DNA of 54,289 nucleotides from Bacteroidales bacterium (GTDB lineage Bacteria; Bacteroidota; Bacteroidia; Bacteroidales; UBA932): NCBI GenBank assembly GCA_017454265.1, contig JAFTDJ010000001.1, positions 1 to 54,289 of the forward strand, read 5' to 3'. Shown piece by piece: positions 17,957 to 27,385 of this stretch (position 1 is its first letter; each line of letters starts with the position of its first letter). The notes under the pieces were generated by a model. It saw only the letters and a program-made list of their open reading frames with translations, ran no database searches and was not told where the DNA came from. The position numbers and the translations under genes were made by a program.

Positions 17957-18882
17957 AAGTACTGCTTGCAGTAAGCGGTGGCATAGATTCTATGTATATG
18001 CTTCATAGGGCCCCGGAGCTGTTCCCCGGGGCTTCTTTTGCCGTCGCCCACTGTAATTTCCGCCTGCGGGGGGACGAATCCGACGGGGATGAGGAGTTCG
18101 TGGTCAAGCAATGCAGGGAACTGGGAACAGAATGCTACGTAAAGCGCTTCGATACGGTAAAATACGCAAAGGAGCAGGGCATATCCGTAGAAATGGCCGC
18201 ACGCGAATTGCGCTACGCCTGGTTCGCAGAATTGCGTTCTAAATACGGCTTTGACACCCTTGCAACAGCCCACAATGCCAACGACAACGCTGAGACATTG
18301 ATTCTTAACCTGCTCCGCGGTACCGGTACAAAAGGCCTGCGCGGAATCCCAAGGTCCACCAGGGAAGGCATCGCAAGGCCTCTTCTGGACACTTCCCGCG
18401 AAGAAATAAGTTCTTGGATGCTGTCTGAGGGCAAGCAGTGGCGCGAAGACCGCACCAATGCAGGGAACGAAGCCCGGAGAAACAAGATTCGCAATCAAGT
18501 CTTTCCGGTTTTTTCCGAAATCAACCCGTCATATATCAAGACTATAGGTGCAGACATAAGGCGGTTTACCCAGACAGACGACATTGCAGAAGACTACTTC
18601 ATGGACGCAGCGCCGCGTATCCGCTGTGCCGGTGAAGACGGATCCGTGGAAATCAGCGTCACCGCGCTGCTGTCCTTGAAACACTGGCGCTACGTTCTGT
18701 GGCGCATTTTGGAGGATTGCAGTTTCAGTGCCGAGACCTTCGATAAACTGTGCACTCTCCTGGATCGTTACCGCACAGAGCCTTCCGGCACCGTTACGCT
18801 AAGCGGAAAGGTATTCGAATCTCCCGCATTTTTACTTTACGCCAGGCGCAGGAAGCTTGTCATCAGCAAAAAACAAGGCTAA
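17953..18882 (+). CDS. tilS: tRNA(Ile)-lysidine synthetase TilS, short form
   Basis: Modifies the wobble C of tRNA-Ile(CAU) to lysidine. The PP-loop ATPase motif AVSGGIDS is at residues 6-13, with HCNFRLRGDESDGDEEFV and TAHNANDNAETLILNLLRGTGTKGLRGI further on. The product has 309 residues, against about 430 in E. coli: only the catalytic domain plus a partial substrate-binding domain are present, similar in size to the Aquifex enzyme. The 3' end overlaps the convergent DPP III gene by 4 bp. No frameshifted remainder is visible because DPP III coding begins at once. Confidence 0.9.
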   Translation: MKVLLAVSGGIDSMYMLHRAPELFPGASFAVAHCNFRLRGDESDGDEEFVVKQCRELGTECYVKRFDTVKYAKEQGISVEMAARELRYAWFAELRSKYGFDTLATAHNANDNAETLILNLLRGTGTKGLRGIPRSTREGIARPLLDTSREEISSWMLSEGKQWREDRTNAGNEARRNKIRNQVFPVFSEINPSYIKTIGADIRRFTQTDDIAEDYFMDAAPRIRCAGEDGSVEISVTALLSLKHWRYVLWRILEDCSFSAETFDKLCTLLDRYRTEPSGTVTLSGKVFESPAFLLYARRRKLVISKKQG

Positions 18883-20864
18883 AGAATTCCGTATCGCTTA
18901 CCGTAGTCCAGCATCTGCCCCAGGTAGTCGTCGGTGTAGCGGATTTCGTAGTCTGTGATTACGCCCTCCTTTTCAACAGGAACTATTTCAGGATTCAGAA
19001 AACCTCCGTATGGCTTGAGGTTGAGAGAGTTGTAACGGTCCAAGACCTCCTTGTGAAGGACCGGGTCTATCTGGACGGCATAGGTCTCGACCAAAGCCTT
19101 TCCAGCTTCATAGTCTCCCTCGGACTTAATGCGCTGGATTTCTGCAAGCAGTTTCCCGAACAAGCCGCGCAGAGCCTCATAATCCTCGACCACAAAGAAA
19201 GACTTCCCGTCCCTTACTTTCCTTGCTATGACCTTGCCGTCTCCCTGCTGATAGCACCATTCGGCAATGAGTTTGCGGTCTTGCATATGGGCTTCCGTAT
19301 TGGGTCTGCCCAGTTCCACCCGGTTAAACTGGACCATAAGACCGTTACGGACGAAATTATCGTATTCTGCTTTGTATGCCTCCATGTCAGGCATTATTCC
19401 GAGTTCCACCAACTTAGGATCGGCCGCATAATAAAGTCCGAACAAATCGGCCCTGGCTTCTTCCAGAGTAGAAGAGTACTCACCCATCGCAGTACTTGAT
19501 ACACCTTTCAGAAGTTGTCCGGAACCGTGTCCTAGGCACTCGTGCAGGTCTGTATGAATCTCACTTGCATAAGAACCGTATTTCTTTGCGCGAGCTACCT
19601 CTTCTTCGTTCCAGGCGAACTCGGTAAGCACGCTCACCGGCGACTCGTCTGCAGAATAATCATAGGCATGGGATATATTGGCGATGGTAACGCTCTTGGA
19701 GCCATGGTCGCGGCGTATCCAGTCGGCATTCGGGAGGTTGATGCCTATAGGAGTCGCGGGATACGCATCTCCGGCAAGGCAAACGGCATTGATAACTTTT
19801 GCGCTGATGCCCTTCACCTTTGGTTTGCGGAAGCGGGGATCAACAGGAGAATTATCCTCGAACCACTGGGCGTTCGCACTAAGAATGGCGGAACGTTCAG
19901 ACGCCTTCGCATCCTTGATGTTCACGTGTCCTTCCCAGGAACCCTTGCGCCCAAGGGGATCGTTATAATCTTCGACGAAACCGTTTACAAAGTCAACGGT
20001 GCCGATTGTATCCTTCACCCACTCCACGTTGAATTCGTCCCATTTGCGAAGGTCACCGCTGCGGTAATACTCCACAAGCAGGCCGATGGCACGCTTCTGT
20101 ATGTCATTCTCGGCCACTTTTGCTGCCAGCTCAAGTTCTTCGCATATCTTTTCGATTGCCGGTCCGTATATGCCGCCAGCCTTCCACTGTTTCTCAATCA
20201 CCTCGCCGTCTTCCTTGACCACTTTGGTATTGAGGCCGTAAGACACGGGGGTGGGATCTTTCGGGTCTGCGATTGAAGCGTAGTATGTTTCAACCTCGTC
20301 GCGCGTAACACCATCGTAAAAATTTACGGCTGACTCCAGCACTATATCGCCCTCCGAAGAGGTACTCCTACGCTGTGGACAGACCTTGGGGTCATAGGCG
20401 TAGGATATGAGGAAATCTGCTTCCGAGGCCTTTCCAACGGCATCTAGAAGCTTCCTGAAGTACTCCTTGTCACAAGCGGGGAAGAATTTGTCTTCTGCAT
20501 AATGATGGTGAATTCCGTTACTGAAGAACAGCCGCTTGGCATATATTGTAAACGCTTCGAATTCGCTGCAGTTACGGTCTCCGGCATAGTTCTGCAAAAC
20601 GTCTTCCACGGCATGGCGCAACTGCAGATTCCAACGGCAGTTCTGGTCCCAAAGAATATCCCGTCCCCATTTTGCAGCTTCCGCAAGATGGTATGCATAT
20701 TCTTTCTGCTGAAGGCTCAAGTCTTGCCAGCCCGGCACCTGATAGCGTATAATCTTGATATCCGCGAACTGATCTACTGTGTACTTGAAACCACTTTCCT
20801 TCTGGTTGCATGAAGCGGCGAGTACGGCGGCAGTGGAGACAATCATAATCTTTAAAAATCTCAT
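18879..20864 (-). CDS. Dipeptidyl peptidase III (family M49), lipoprotein
   Basis: Zinc exopeptidase releasing N-terminal dipeptides. The zinc motif HECLGH begins at His441 (the HExxGH form used in Bacteroides DPP III), and the second motif EEARADLFG follows about 25 residues later. The 661-residue protein has a lipobox (LAASC), so it is membrane-anchored, probably periplasmic or surface. It is the last gene of the eight-gene run with murI and could degrade peptides imported or released during wall turnover, though that link is only contextual. Confidence 0.93.
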   Translation of the reverse strand: MRFLKIMIVSTAAVLAASCNQKESGFKYTVDQFADIKIIRYQVPGWQDLSLQQKEYAYHLAEAAKWGRDILWDQNCRWNLQLRHAVEDVLQNYAGDRNCSEFEAFTIYAKRLFFSNGIHHHYAEDKFFPACDKEYFRKLLDAVGKASEADFLISYAYDPKVCPQRRSTSSEGDIVLESAVNFYDGVTRDEVETYYASIADPKDPTPVSYGLNTKVVKEDGEVIEKQWKAGGIYGPAIEKICEELELAAKVAENDIQKRAIGLLVEYYRSGDLRKWDEFNVEWVKDTIGTVDFVNGFVEDYNDPLGRKGSWEGHVNIKDAKASERSAILSANAQWFEDNSPVDPRFRKPKVKGISAKVINAVCLAGDAYPATPIGINLPNADWIRRDHGSKSVTIANISHAYDYSADESPVSVLTEFAWNEEEVARAKKYGSYASEIHTDLHECLGHGSGQLLKGVSSTAMGEYSSTLEEARADLFGLYYAADPKLVELGIMPDMEAYKAEYDNFVRNGLMVQFNRVELGRPNTEAHMQDRKLIAEWCYQQGDGKVIARKVRDGKSFFVVEDYEALRGLFGKLLAEIQRIKSEGDYEAGKALVETYAVQIDPVLHKEVLDRYNSLNLKPYGGFLNPEIVPVEKEGVITDYEIRYTDDYLGQMLDYGKRYGIL

Positions 20865-20865
20865 A

Positions 20866-21612
20866 CTAAATCAACTTAAACAGTTTTTTCAAAGTGTCAT
20901 CGGGGCCCGAAGAAAGCAATTCAACTCCGGGATTATTGTCTGTGAGGGGTATTCCGGACATTTTGAGCACGTCTGCAAGCCGCCTGGCAACGGCTGGAGC
21001 CGGGTCAATGAAATGTATGTCCGGGCTGGTTATTCTTCTCATCAAAGGGAGCAGGAAGGGATAATGAGTGCAACCAAGCACTATTGTATCGGCGCCGGCA
21101 TCCAGCAAAGGCTGCAGGCTGGCACGCACGATGCATTCCGCGTGCGGGCTTTCCAGGTCCAGGTTTTCCACAAGCTCGACGAAACCCTGGCCAACCCTTT
21201 CCTCTATGTGCACGGCATCTGCATATTGTTCCTTGGTATTCTGGTATTTGGACGCCTTGAGCGTGCCCGCCGTAGCAAGTACGCCGACCACCCCGCTGCG
21301 CGTTCCGCTGGCTGCCGGCTTGACTGCCGGTTCCATACCGACGAAAGGAATATCGTAAGATAGCCTGAGTTCAGCAATTGCCGCAGCAGTGGCTGTGTTG
21401 CAGGCCACTACTACGGCACGACAGCCTTTGGACAGCAGTAAATCAGTAATGGCCCGGCTGCGTGCCGTCACGAATTCCGCAGTTTTCTCGCCGTACGGAC
21501 AATAAGCGTTGTCTGAGAAGTATATATAACGTTCATCAGGGAGAATCTTCCGAATCTCCCTGAGAACAGAAAGGCCGCCTGAGCCCGAATCGAATACTCC
21601 TATTGATGCCAT
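20866..21612 (-). CDS. murI: Glutamate racemase
   Basis: Makes D-glutamate for peptidoglycan. The two catalytic cysteines lie in VVACNTATAAA and VLGCTHYPFL; the N-terminal GVFDSGSGGLSVLREI and YGEKT segments are typical. I start at the ATG at 21612 (MASIGVFDSG, 248 aa), one base from the stop of the upstream gene; an earlier TTG is unlikely. Placement directly behind DUF6515 and NamZ genes fits a cell-wall unit. Confidence 0.96.
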   Translation of the reverse strand: MASIGVFDSGSGGLSVLREIRKILPDERYIYFSDNAYCPYGEKTAEFVTARSRAITDLLLSKGCRAVVVACNTATAAAIAELRLSYDIPFVGMEPAVKPAASGTRSGVVGVLATAGTLKASKYQNTKEQYADAVHIEERVGQGFVELVENLDLESPHAECIVRASLQPLLDAGADTIVLGCTHYPFLLPLMRRITSPDIHFIDPAPAVARRLADVLKMSGIPLTDNNPGVELLSSGPDDTLKKLFKLI

Positions 21613-21613
21613 A

Positions 21614-22834
21614 CTATGCAGCAAGCTGTCCGAGAACCTCGAAGCAGGCTTTTCCGTCGGCGCTGACTGTCATCCTGTACACGGTATCATCTACTTTGTA
21701 GTAGGTGTTGCCGCCGAGCTCTATAATCTCGTAATCATCGGGAAGTGAATCCACCAGTGCCCCTGCAGGAGGTACAATAACGGTGTACTGACCGTCGGCG
21801 TCCTTCACATAGAATACTCCGTCGTTGTAGAAATACTCGGTACCGGCGGAAGCGAAGCTCTGGCTGAGGCCGAGTGAACTTGCCAGCGAACCGGACACCT
21901 GTGCCTTCTGAGCGCTTGCCGCGAGGGCTGCATTCTGCTCAGCTATAGCTGCATTGCCGGCCGCGATGGCCTGATTCTGCTCAGCGATGATTCTTGCGTT
22001 CTCGTTGATGGTATCGTAATAATATGCGAAACTGCACGCTGCAAAGACCGCATCTGCAAGAGGAGTGAACACGTAGCCGAACGGGGGTCTGCAGACCCAG
22101 TACCGGCCGGAGTGGAACCTGTACCAGACATCATCCCAGAAGTAGTAGTCTATGCCGTGGAAACGGCGGAGCTCATAATGGGGGGGAGGTGCAGGGATAT
22201 AACGTCCGTAGCCGTGGTGGCCTACGTGGCTGAAGCGGGCAGGAGCGCCCCTGAATTCACCGTGAACTGGACGGGGCGCGGGTCTTGCGCCAGGTCTGGG
22301 GTTCACGTGAACCCGGTTCATATTGCCGGGACGGGGAGGACGGTTCACCGAACCGACAGGGGGACGGTTGCCGCCCGAAGGGCGGTTCATCGCGCTGCCG
22401 CCGGAAGGACGGTTGCTGCTCGAAGGACGGTTCATCGCGCTGCCGCCGGAAGGACGGTTGCTGCTCGAAGGACGGTTCATCGCGCTGCCGCCGGAAGGAC
22501 GGTTGCCGCTCGAAGGGCGGTTCATCGCGCTGCCGCCGGAAGGACGGTTGCCGCCGCCGTTACTGCTGACTGCAGGACGGTTGGTATGACTGTTGCCACC
22601 GCCGGAAGGTCGGTTGACGTTGCTGCTACTGCTGCCGGAACGCCTCATTCCGCCGGAGTTGCCACTGCTGTGTGACACTGAGGAAGAACTGCGCGAGCTG
22701 CCGTGAGATATAGAGGAACTGTGAGATCCGCCGTGAGATCCACCGTGAGATCCGCCACGAGACTGTGCACCGAGCGGGAGAGCGAAGATGGCGGCTGCCG
22801 TCATCAATGCTGCAAGTTTGGTCAATTGTTTCAT
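21614..22834 (-). CDS. DUF6515-type secreted protein with Asn-Arg-Pro-Ser repeats
   Basis: The 406-residue product has a signal peptide (ends LPLGAQ), a Ser/Gly/His-rich region (25-85), a repeat region built from NRPSGGSAMNRPSS units (about 95-150), a Pro/Arg-rich linker, and a compact C-terminal half. That half has Tyr/Trp-rich segments (YYFWDDVWYRFHSGRYWV), a hydrophobic helix, an Ala/Gln/Asn-rich coiled segment (about 285-315) and two FYNDGVFYV / YKVDDTVYRM motifs typical of DUF6515. Function unknown; the C-terminal motifs recur in envelope proteins. It may bind wall material, as its neighbours act on peptidoglycan. Confidence 0.8.
   Translation of the reverse strand: MKQLTKLAALMTAAAIFALPLGAQSRGGSHGGSHGGSHSSSISHGSSRSSSSVSHSSGNSGGMRRSGSSSSNVNRPSGGGNSHTNRPAVSSNGGGNRPSGGSAMNRPSSGNRPSGGSAMNRPSSSNRPSGGSAMNRPSSSNRPSGGSAMNRPSGGNRPPVGSVNRPPRPGNMNRVHVNPRPGARPAPRPVHGEFRGAPARFSHVGHHGYGRYIPAPPPHYELRRFHGIDYYFWDDVWYRFHSGRYWVCRPPFGYVFTPLADAVFAACSFAYYYDTINENARIIAEQNQAIAAGNAAIAEQNAALAASAQKAQVSGSLASSLGLSQSFASAGTEYFYNDGVFYVKDADGQYTVIVPPAGALVDSLPDDYEIIELGGNTYYKVDDTVYRMTVSADGKACFEVLGQLAA
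22383..22562 (-). repeat. 45-bp in-frame tandem repeat, four copies
   Basis: Four nearly exact 45-bp units begin at 22383, 22428, 22473 and 22518, each encoding one 15-residue NRPSGGSAMNRPSS-type unit of the DUF6515 protein. The period is a multiple of three, so copy-number change keeps the frame. The near identity at DNA level points to recent expansion or ongoing homogenisation. Confidence 0.9.
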
Positions 22835-22846
22835 AAGTCAGTGGTT

Positions 22847-24100
22847 TTAATGGTAAATGTAATATTTTTCCGACAAGGTCCGGAAATCTTCTACATCCGC
22901 TGTCCAGAAGCTTATTATATCCGATACCCGGAAACGCTTGCTGAACTCTTTACTGACAAAATCCGTTCCACAAACTTTGTTGAACATTGATAACCTGCTT
23001 TGAGAGATCTCAAATGGGTTTTTCTTGTATAACTCGTAAACCGCCTGCATCACGTAGAACTGGATCAGAGTGAGAGGGGCGGCCTCATAATCGGTGAAGT
23101 AGTACTGTACTCCGTGAATCAGCTTGCGAGCGCTGCTGCCGTAGAAAGGTGTGTAATGAACAGCCCTCCACGCCACGCCGGGCACGTGATAGCTGTCCAG
23201 GCGAGCCTTCAGTTTGTCCGCATCTATCCATTCTGCGGCAAAGGCGTCGAACGGAATTGTATAGCCGATGCCGATGTTGAGATAGTCGTTAAACTCACCC
23301 GTAAGGCCAGAGCATGGATAGCATATGGCGCTACGGGGATATGGTATGTTTGGCGAAGGCATTACCCAGGGCAAGCCGGTACGCTCATATGTCATACTTC
23401 GTTCCCAACCTTCCATCGGCACTACCACAAGGTCGCATTTCAACGGCTTTTCATTACCCTTCTGGCCGCAGTTCAGTCCCTCTTCATTGATAAGGGTTGC
23501 TACTTCTCCGACGGTGAGCCCGTATATGTACGGAATACGATACTGGCTCACGTAGGAAAAGAACCCGTCTCGTACCAGACAGCCTTCAACTTTCAGGCCG
23601 CCGAGGGGATTGGGGCGGTCCAGGACCATCACCGTAATTCCCATCTCCGCACAGGTGCGCATAGCCAGGCCAAGGCAACTGATAAAAGTGTATGAACGGG
23701 AGCCCACGTCCTGAATGTCGTAAACCAGTACATCAATGCCTTTCAGCATCTCCCTGGTGGGTTGACGGGTAGCTCCATACAGGGAATGGACCGGAAGCCC
23801 AGTGGTCTCGTCCCTGCCCGACTCCACTTTCCCGCCGGCCCAGATATCGCCGCGGACGCCGTGCTCCGGAGCATAAAGGGCAACCAGATTTACATTTTCA
23901 TTAAGTATGTCTATAGTAGGCTTGAGCTGACGGTCCACGCCGCTCGGATTAGTGAGCAGGCCTACGCGCTTCCCATGAAGGCCCTCGAAGCTCCGTTCGC
24001 GCAGAACTTCGACTCCCGGTTTGACCTGTGCTCCCAGGTTTATTCCTGCGGCAAGCGCCGCTGCACAAAGAATGTGACGCAGAATGTTGCGATGCAGCAT
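22847..24100 (-). CDS. namZ: Exo-beta-N-acetylmuramidase NamZ-like (DUF1343)
   Basis: DUF1343/NamZ family proteins remove MurNAc from the non-reducing end of peptidoglycan fragments. The recognisable core includes KRVGLLTNPSGVD, YAPEHGVRGD, VYDIQDVGSRSYTFI, LDRPNPLGG and PWVMPSPNIP. I start at the ATG at 24100, which gives a signal peptide (MLHRNILRHILCAAALAAGINLGAQ) and 417 residues; a start at 24202 would bury the signal. It overlaps the 3' end of the AmpG-like gene by 61 bp. Together they fit release and uptake of wall sugars. Confidence 0.9.
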   Translation of the reverse strand: MLHRNILRHILCAAALAAGINLGAQVKPGVEVLRERSFEGLHGKRVGLLTNPSGVDRQLKPTIDILNENVNLVALYAPEHGVRGDIWAGGKVESGRDETTGLPVHSLYGATRQPTREMLKGIDVLVYDIQDVGSRSYTFISCLGLAMRTCAEMGITVMVLDRPNPLGGLKVEGCLVRDGFFSYVSQYRIPYIYGLTVGEVATLINEEGLNCGQKGNEKPLKCDLVVVPMEGWERSMTYERTGLPWVMPSPNIPYPRSAICYPCSGLTGEFNDYLNIGIGYTIPFDAFAAEWIDADKLKARLDSYHVPGVAWRAVHYTPFYGSSARKLIHGVQYYFTDYEAAPLTLIQFYVMQAVYELYKKNPFEISQSRLSMFNKVCGTDFVSKEFSKRFRVSDIISFWTADVEDFRTLSEKYYIYH

Positions 24101-25311
24101 ATCATTACGAGTATAAAGAATCCGACATATCCCATTGCTTCCTGCAAGTATCCGGCCACAAGACCGGGAAGCATCATAGACAGGGCCATGAACGCTGTGC
24201 ATATGGCATAGTGCGAGGTCTTCAGCGGACCTTGCGAAAAATGCATCATATAAAGCATATAGGCGGAGAAGCCGAAACCATAACCGAACTGGTCAAGCAC
24301 CACGCAGGCGCCTACCACCCAGATACTTTCCGGCTGGGCAATGCTCATATAGAGATAAACAGAGCATGGAAGGGCAAGTGCCAAAGCCATAGGCCACAAG
24401 CACCTGCGGAGTCCGTGACGGGCAGCGGCCACACCGCCCGCTATGCCGCCGGCGAGAAGAGCCACTACTCCGAACGTTCCATAAACTATACCGTACATAT
24501 CGGTAGTGAAACCAAGTCCGCCAACTTCCACCGTATCCTTGAAGAACGGGAAAAGCATCTTCACGGAGAAAGCCTCAGGAAGACGGTACAGCAGCATAAA
24601 AGCGATTGCAAGCCATACGCCGTCTTTTTTAAAAAAGGATGCGAACGCTCCGCCGAACTCTTTAACGACGTCTGCCACAGTGCGCACTTCTCCGGCGCTT
24701 CTGTCCTCTGACGGTTTGGGGAGGGCAAAGAGATGATAGACGGTGAAGAGCCCGAGAATGGCGGCCGAGATTATCATCGTCAGGGACCAGGCGGCCGGGA
24801 TATCCCCGAACCGGCGTTCCATAAGGCCTGCCATCACTACCAGCACTCCCTGTCCAAATACTGATGCGATACGATAAAACGTGCTCCTGATACCCACGAA
24901 TGCCGACTGATTGCGCTTGTCAAGGGCAATCATATAAAAACCGTCTGCCGCTATATCGTGAGTTGCGGAAGCAAATGCCGCTATAATGAACAGTATGAGA
25001 GTGACGCTGAATGTGCTCAGGCGCACGGATGCAGCAGTCAGGGCGACGGCGGCCAGCATTACGAACTGCATGCATATAATCCACCAGCGTTTGCTTTTGA
25101 AGATATCCACGAAAGGACTCCAGAGCGGTTTAACCACCCATGGCAGGCTGATAAGGCTGGTGAGAAGGGCCAGGGTGCCATTGTCCATCCCCATATCCTT
25201 GAACATGATAAGGGATATGGTATTTACAATGAAATAAGGAATACCCTCAATGAAGTAAAGGGTGGGAACCCATAGCCAGGGAGTTTTGTTACTGTAAGTC
25301 TGCCGCTCCAT
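24040..25311 (-). CDS. AmpG-like muropeptide permease (MFS)
   Basis: The 423-residue major-facilitator protein has about 12 membrane segments. The N-terminus (LYFIEGIPYFIVNTISLIMFKDMG, then SLPWVVKPLWSPFVDI) is the AmpG/SLC33-type pattern. It likely imports anhydro-muropeptides or MurNAc-containing fragments into the cytoplasm. Neighbouring NamZ and SpoIID-like genes strongly support this role. It overlaps both neighbours (23 bp with the upstream gene, 61 bp with namZ). Confidence 0.88.
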   Translation of the reverse strand: MERQTYSNKTPWLWVPTLYFIEGIPYFIVNTISLIMFKDMGMDNGTLALLTSLISLPWVVKPLWSPFVDIFKSKRWWIICMQFVMLAAVALTAASVRLSTFSVTLILFIIAAFASATHDIAADGFYMIALDKRNQSAFVGIRSTFYRIASVFGQGVLVVMAGLMERRFGDIPAAWSLTMIISAAILGLFTVYHLFALPKPSEDRSAGEVRTVADVVKEFGGAFASFFKKDGVWLAIAFMLLYRLPEAFSVKMLFPFFKDTVEVGGLGFTTDMYGIVYGTFGVVALLAGGIAGGVAAARHGLRRCLWPMALALALPCSVYLYMSIAQPESIWVVGACVVLDQFGYGFGFSAYMLYMMHFSQGPLKTSHYAICTAFMALSMMLPGLVAGYLQEAMGYVGFFILVMICCIATFCVTFFVQRRLPQE

Positions 25312-27385
25312 AATAGTGCTTCAGTATGTCTTTATATGTAAAACCTTTTGTGGCCATCACTGCGGCCCCTATCTGGCACAGCCCCACACCGTGCCCCCAC
25401 CCCCTTCCTTTCAGTATGAAAGAATCTCCGTCCGTAATAACGTCGAACGCAGAACTTTTGAGATGTGAAGTGCTGAGTGCACGCCTTATCGCCAGCTCTT
25501 TTCCTATTACCTCGCTGCGCAGGCTGCCGTTGACACGCAGGTATTTGATGCGCCCGGACGCACCTCTTTCCAGGGGTTCCAGGGATTCTATCGTTCCGAA
25601 GTCGATGCCCGTACGCTTACGTACAAGGTCGGAAAGTTCCTCCCTGTCATAACGCTGCTCCCACTCGAAGAAGTCAAGTGTCTCCAGGTCATAATCGTTG
25701 AGAACCTGGGCCAGGATACCTTTGTCGGAGCAATTGCAGTACGGATCCGCGACACTCTGAAGATAGGGATAGTCCCGGTTCTCCCAGCAGGTGCTGAAAA
25801 GCTCAGTATGGCCTCCGCAGCATTTTGAGAAGCGGGTGTCACAGATACGTCCATCATAGCTCAGCACCTGCCCCCAGGTCTGGTCTATCGCTTTACGTAC
25901 GGTCTCCCCTATTGCCTGTGTAAGCCCCTGGTAACGCTGGCAGTGGTCGTCGGCACACACGTCGTAACGCTCATGGGGGATTGCCGATTCTGCCTGGGCA
26001 GGATCGCGCCTGTCCCTGATGCGTGCGAGTACCCAGCTGCGGGAAATGACCGCGTGCGCTTTGAGGAACTCAAGGGAAGCATCGGCACGCATCTCAGAGG
26101 ATATGACGCTCAGCAGGTAATCTTCTATGCCGACTCGATTGATGGCCGTCACCTTGTCTCCTTCAACTATGAATTTAAGCGACCCGGCGAAGCTTTGATT
26201 CCGGGTACGCTGCCAGTGAAAGTCTATTCCTATTGGAACGTTACGCAGGACAAAAGAGGGCTCGGCAAAAAGAGTTGAGCGAGTCACAGAGTCGAAGTAG
26301 AGTTCGTCGTACAGGGAACCGTTATAGTTTATGCGCCCGTCCTTTACGCTCACCCGCTGAGGGCCCGCTCCGTCGGAAATGATTTCGAATTCTATCTGTT
26401 CGGCGGACATTATGCCCACGTCCAAATCTTGCTGGCTGCGCGTAAGGCGAGAGTCAATCATAGCCTCGTCCGCAGCACTTACGCTTACTTCCGAGAGCAT
26501 TTCTTCAAGTTGAATGGATGTGGCTTTCTCAAAATCCGCCCGCTCCGGGGCCACGAACACTCCGGCCATTTCGGCAGCGCCCGGGCCTATCGTGAGATGG
26601 TCCGGTCCATCCGTATAATAGTGATGCGAACGAAGTTCGGTTCGCAAAACCACCATCACACGGTATTCACTGAGTTCCTGCTTGTACCAGGCATAGAGGT
26701 TGAAACGAGGCTCCATGCCGTGATCGGCCACCGGGCAGCAGTCCAGGAACTGGTAAAACAGCTTTGCAAGGGACTTGGTGGTCCGGGCCTTGACGCACCA
26801 TACCCCCCTGGTAAACTTGCGATAATGGTACAGCCTGGCGTCCTTCACTTCAGACAGATGCCCGCCGGGACTGTCCAAAAATGCGTCCACTGCCGTTTCC
26901 AGAGGGAGCGACCAACGTGGTACAGCCTGAAAATGAAGGTGGTCAGGAGCGGACGCGCCAGCCTTGGGCCCATTATAATAAACCGTGAAATCCTGATAGT
27001 TCCAGGCGAAATCCAGCATATCGGGCAGATGATGCCATATTGCTTGAGGCAGATGCTCCGCGCGGGCGATTACCAGATGCCGGTTGAATATGGGATACGG
27101 ATTCACCTGAATGTTGTAGTTGCGGCCCTTGCGGCCCTCAAAGCGTATGTGGAATTGCTCCGGAGGGCGGTTTGACTCACAAAGGAAGCAAGGTCGGGCT
27201 GCAATGCTCGCAGCATCCGTATTGGCAGTACTGGATATTATCCTGCCGGGATTGTACTGAATCTTGGCTTCCAGGCCGCCAACTTGGACAGACCTGCTCT
27301 GCATGGACTTGAGAGCCCTGAAATTGGCCGAGGCAAGCGGCCATACCGAAAGCTGGTCTTGAATGAATTTACTCAGCAGGTCCAT
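25289..27385 (-). CDS. Fusion of DUF4922 (HIT/GalT-like) and SpoIID/LytB domains
   Basis: A two-domain protein of 698 residues. The N-terminal half (about 1-310) is DUF4922: a CxxC pair in RPCFLCESN and an HxHxQ active-site-like motif in DHLHFQAVPR, as in galactose-1-phosphate uridylyltransferase/ATP adenylyltransferase relatives. The C-terminal half (about 340-695) is a SpoIID domain: YLLSVISSEM with the presumed catalytic Glu, FLKAHAVISRSW, and RGWGHGVGLCQIGA. SpoIID cleaves stripped glycan strands. No signal peptide is visible, which is odd for a wall hydrolase and would place both activities in the cytoplasm. The ATG overlaps the Nudix stop by one base. Confidence 0.85.
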   Translation of the reverse strand: MDLLSKFIQDQLSVWPLASANFRALKSMQSRSVQVGGLEAKIQYNPGRIISSTANTDAASIAARPCFLCESNRPPEQFHIRFEGRKGRNYNIQVNPYPIFNRHLVIARAEHLPQAIWHHLPDMLDFAWNYQDFTVYYNGPKAGASAPDHLHFQAVPRWSLPLETAVDAFLDSPGGHLSEVKDARLYHYRKFTRGVWCVKARTTKSLAKLFYQFLDCCPVADHGMEPRFNLYAWYKQELSEYRVMVVLRTELRSHHYYTDGPDHLTIGPGAAEMAGVFVAPERADFEKATSIQLEEMLSEVSVSAADEAMIDSRLTRSQQDLDVGIMSAEQIEFEIISDGAGPQRVSVKDGRINYNGSLYDELYFDSVTRSTLFAEPSFVLRNVPIGIDFHWQRTRNQSFAGSLKFIVEGDKVTAINRVGIEDYLLSVISSEMRADASLEFLKAHAVISRSWVLARIRDRRDPAQAESAIPHERYDVCADDHCQRYQGLTQAIGETVRKAIDQTWGQVLSYDGRICDTRFSKCCGGHTELFSTCWENRDYPYLQSVADPYCNCSDKGILAQVLNDYDLETLDFFEWEQRYDREELSDLVRKRTGIDFGTIESLEPLERGASGRIKYLRVNGSLRSEVIGKELAIRRALSTSHLKSSAFDVITDGDSFILKGRGWGHGVGLCQIGAAVMATKGFTYKDILKHYYGAADLQ

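Noticed and set aside
22383-22562. Regular repeats resembling a CRISPR array
   Set aside because: Units are 45 bp, contiguous without spacers, and encode an in-frame peptide repeat; no cas genes nearby.
22112-22675. Plus-strand frames full of RRKDGC/VAARRTVHR repeats
   Set aside because: Antisense reading of the 45-bp coding repeat.
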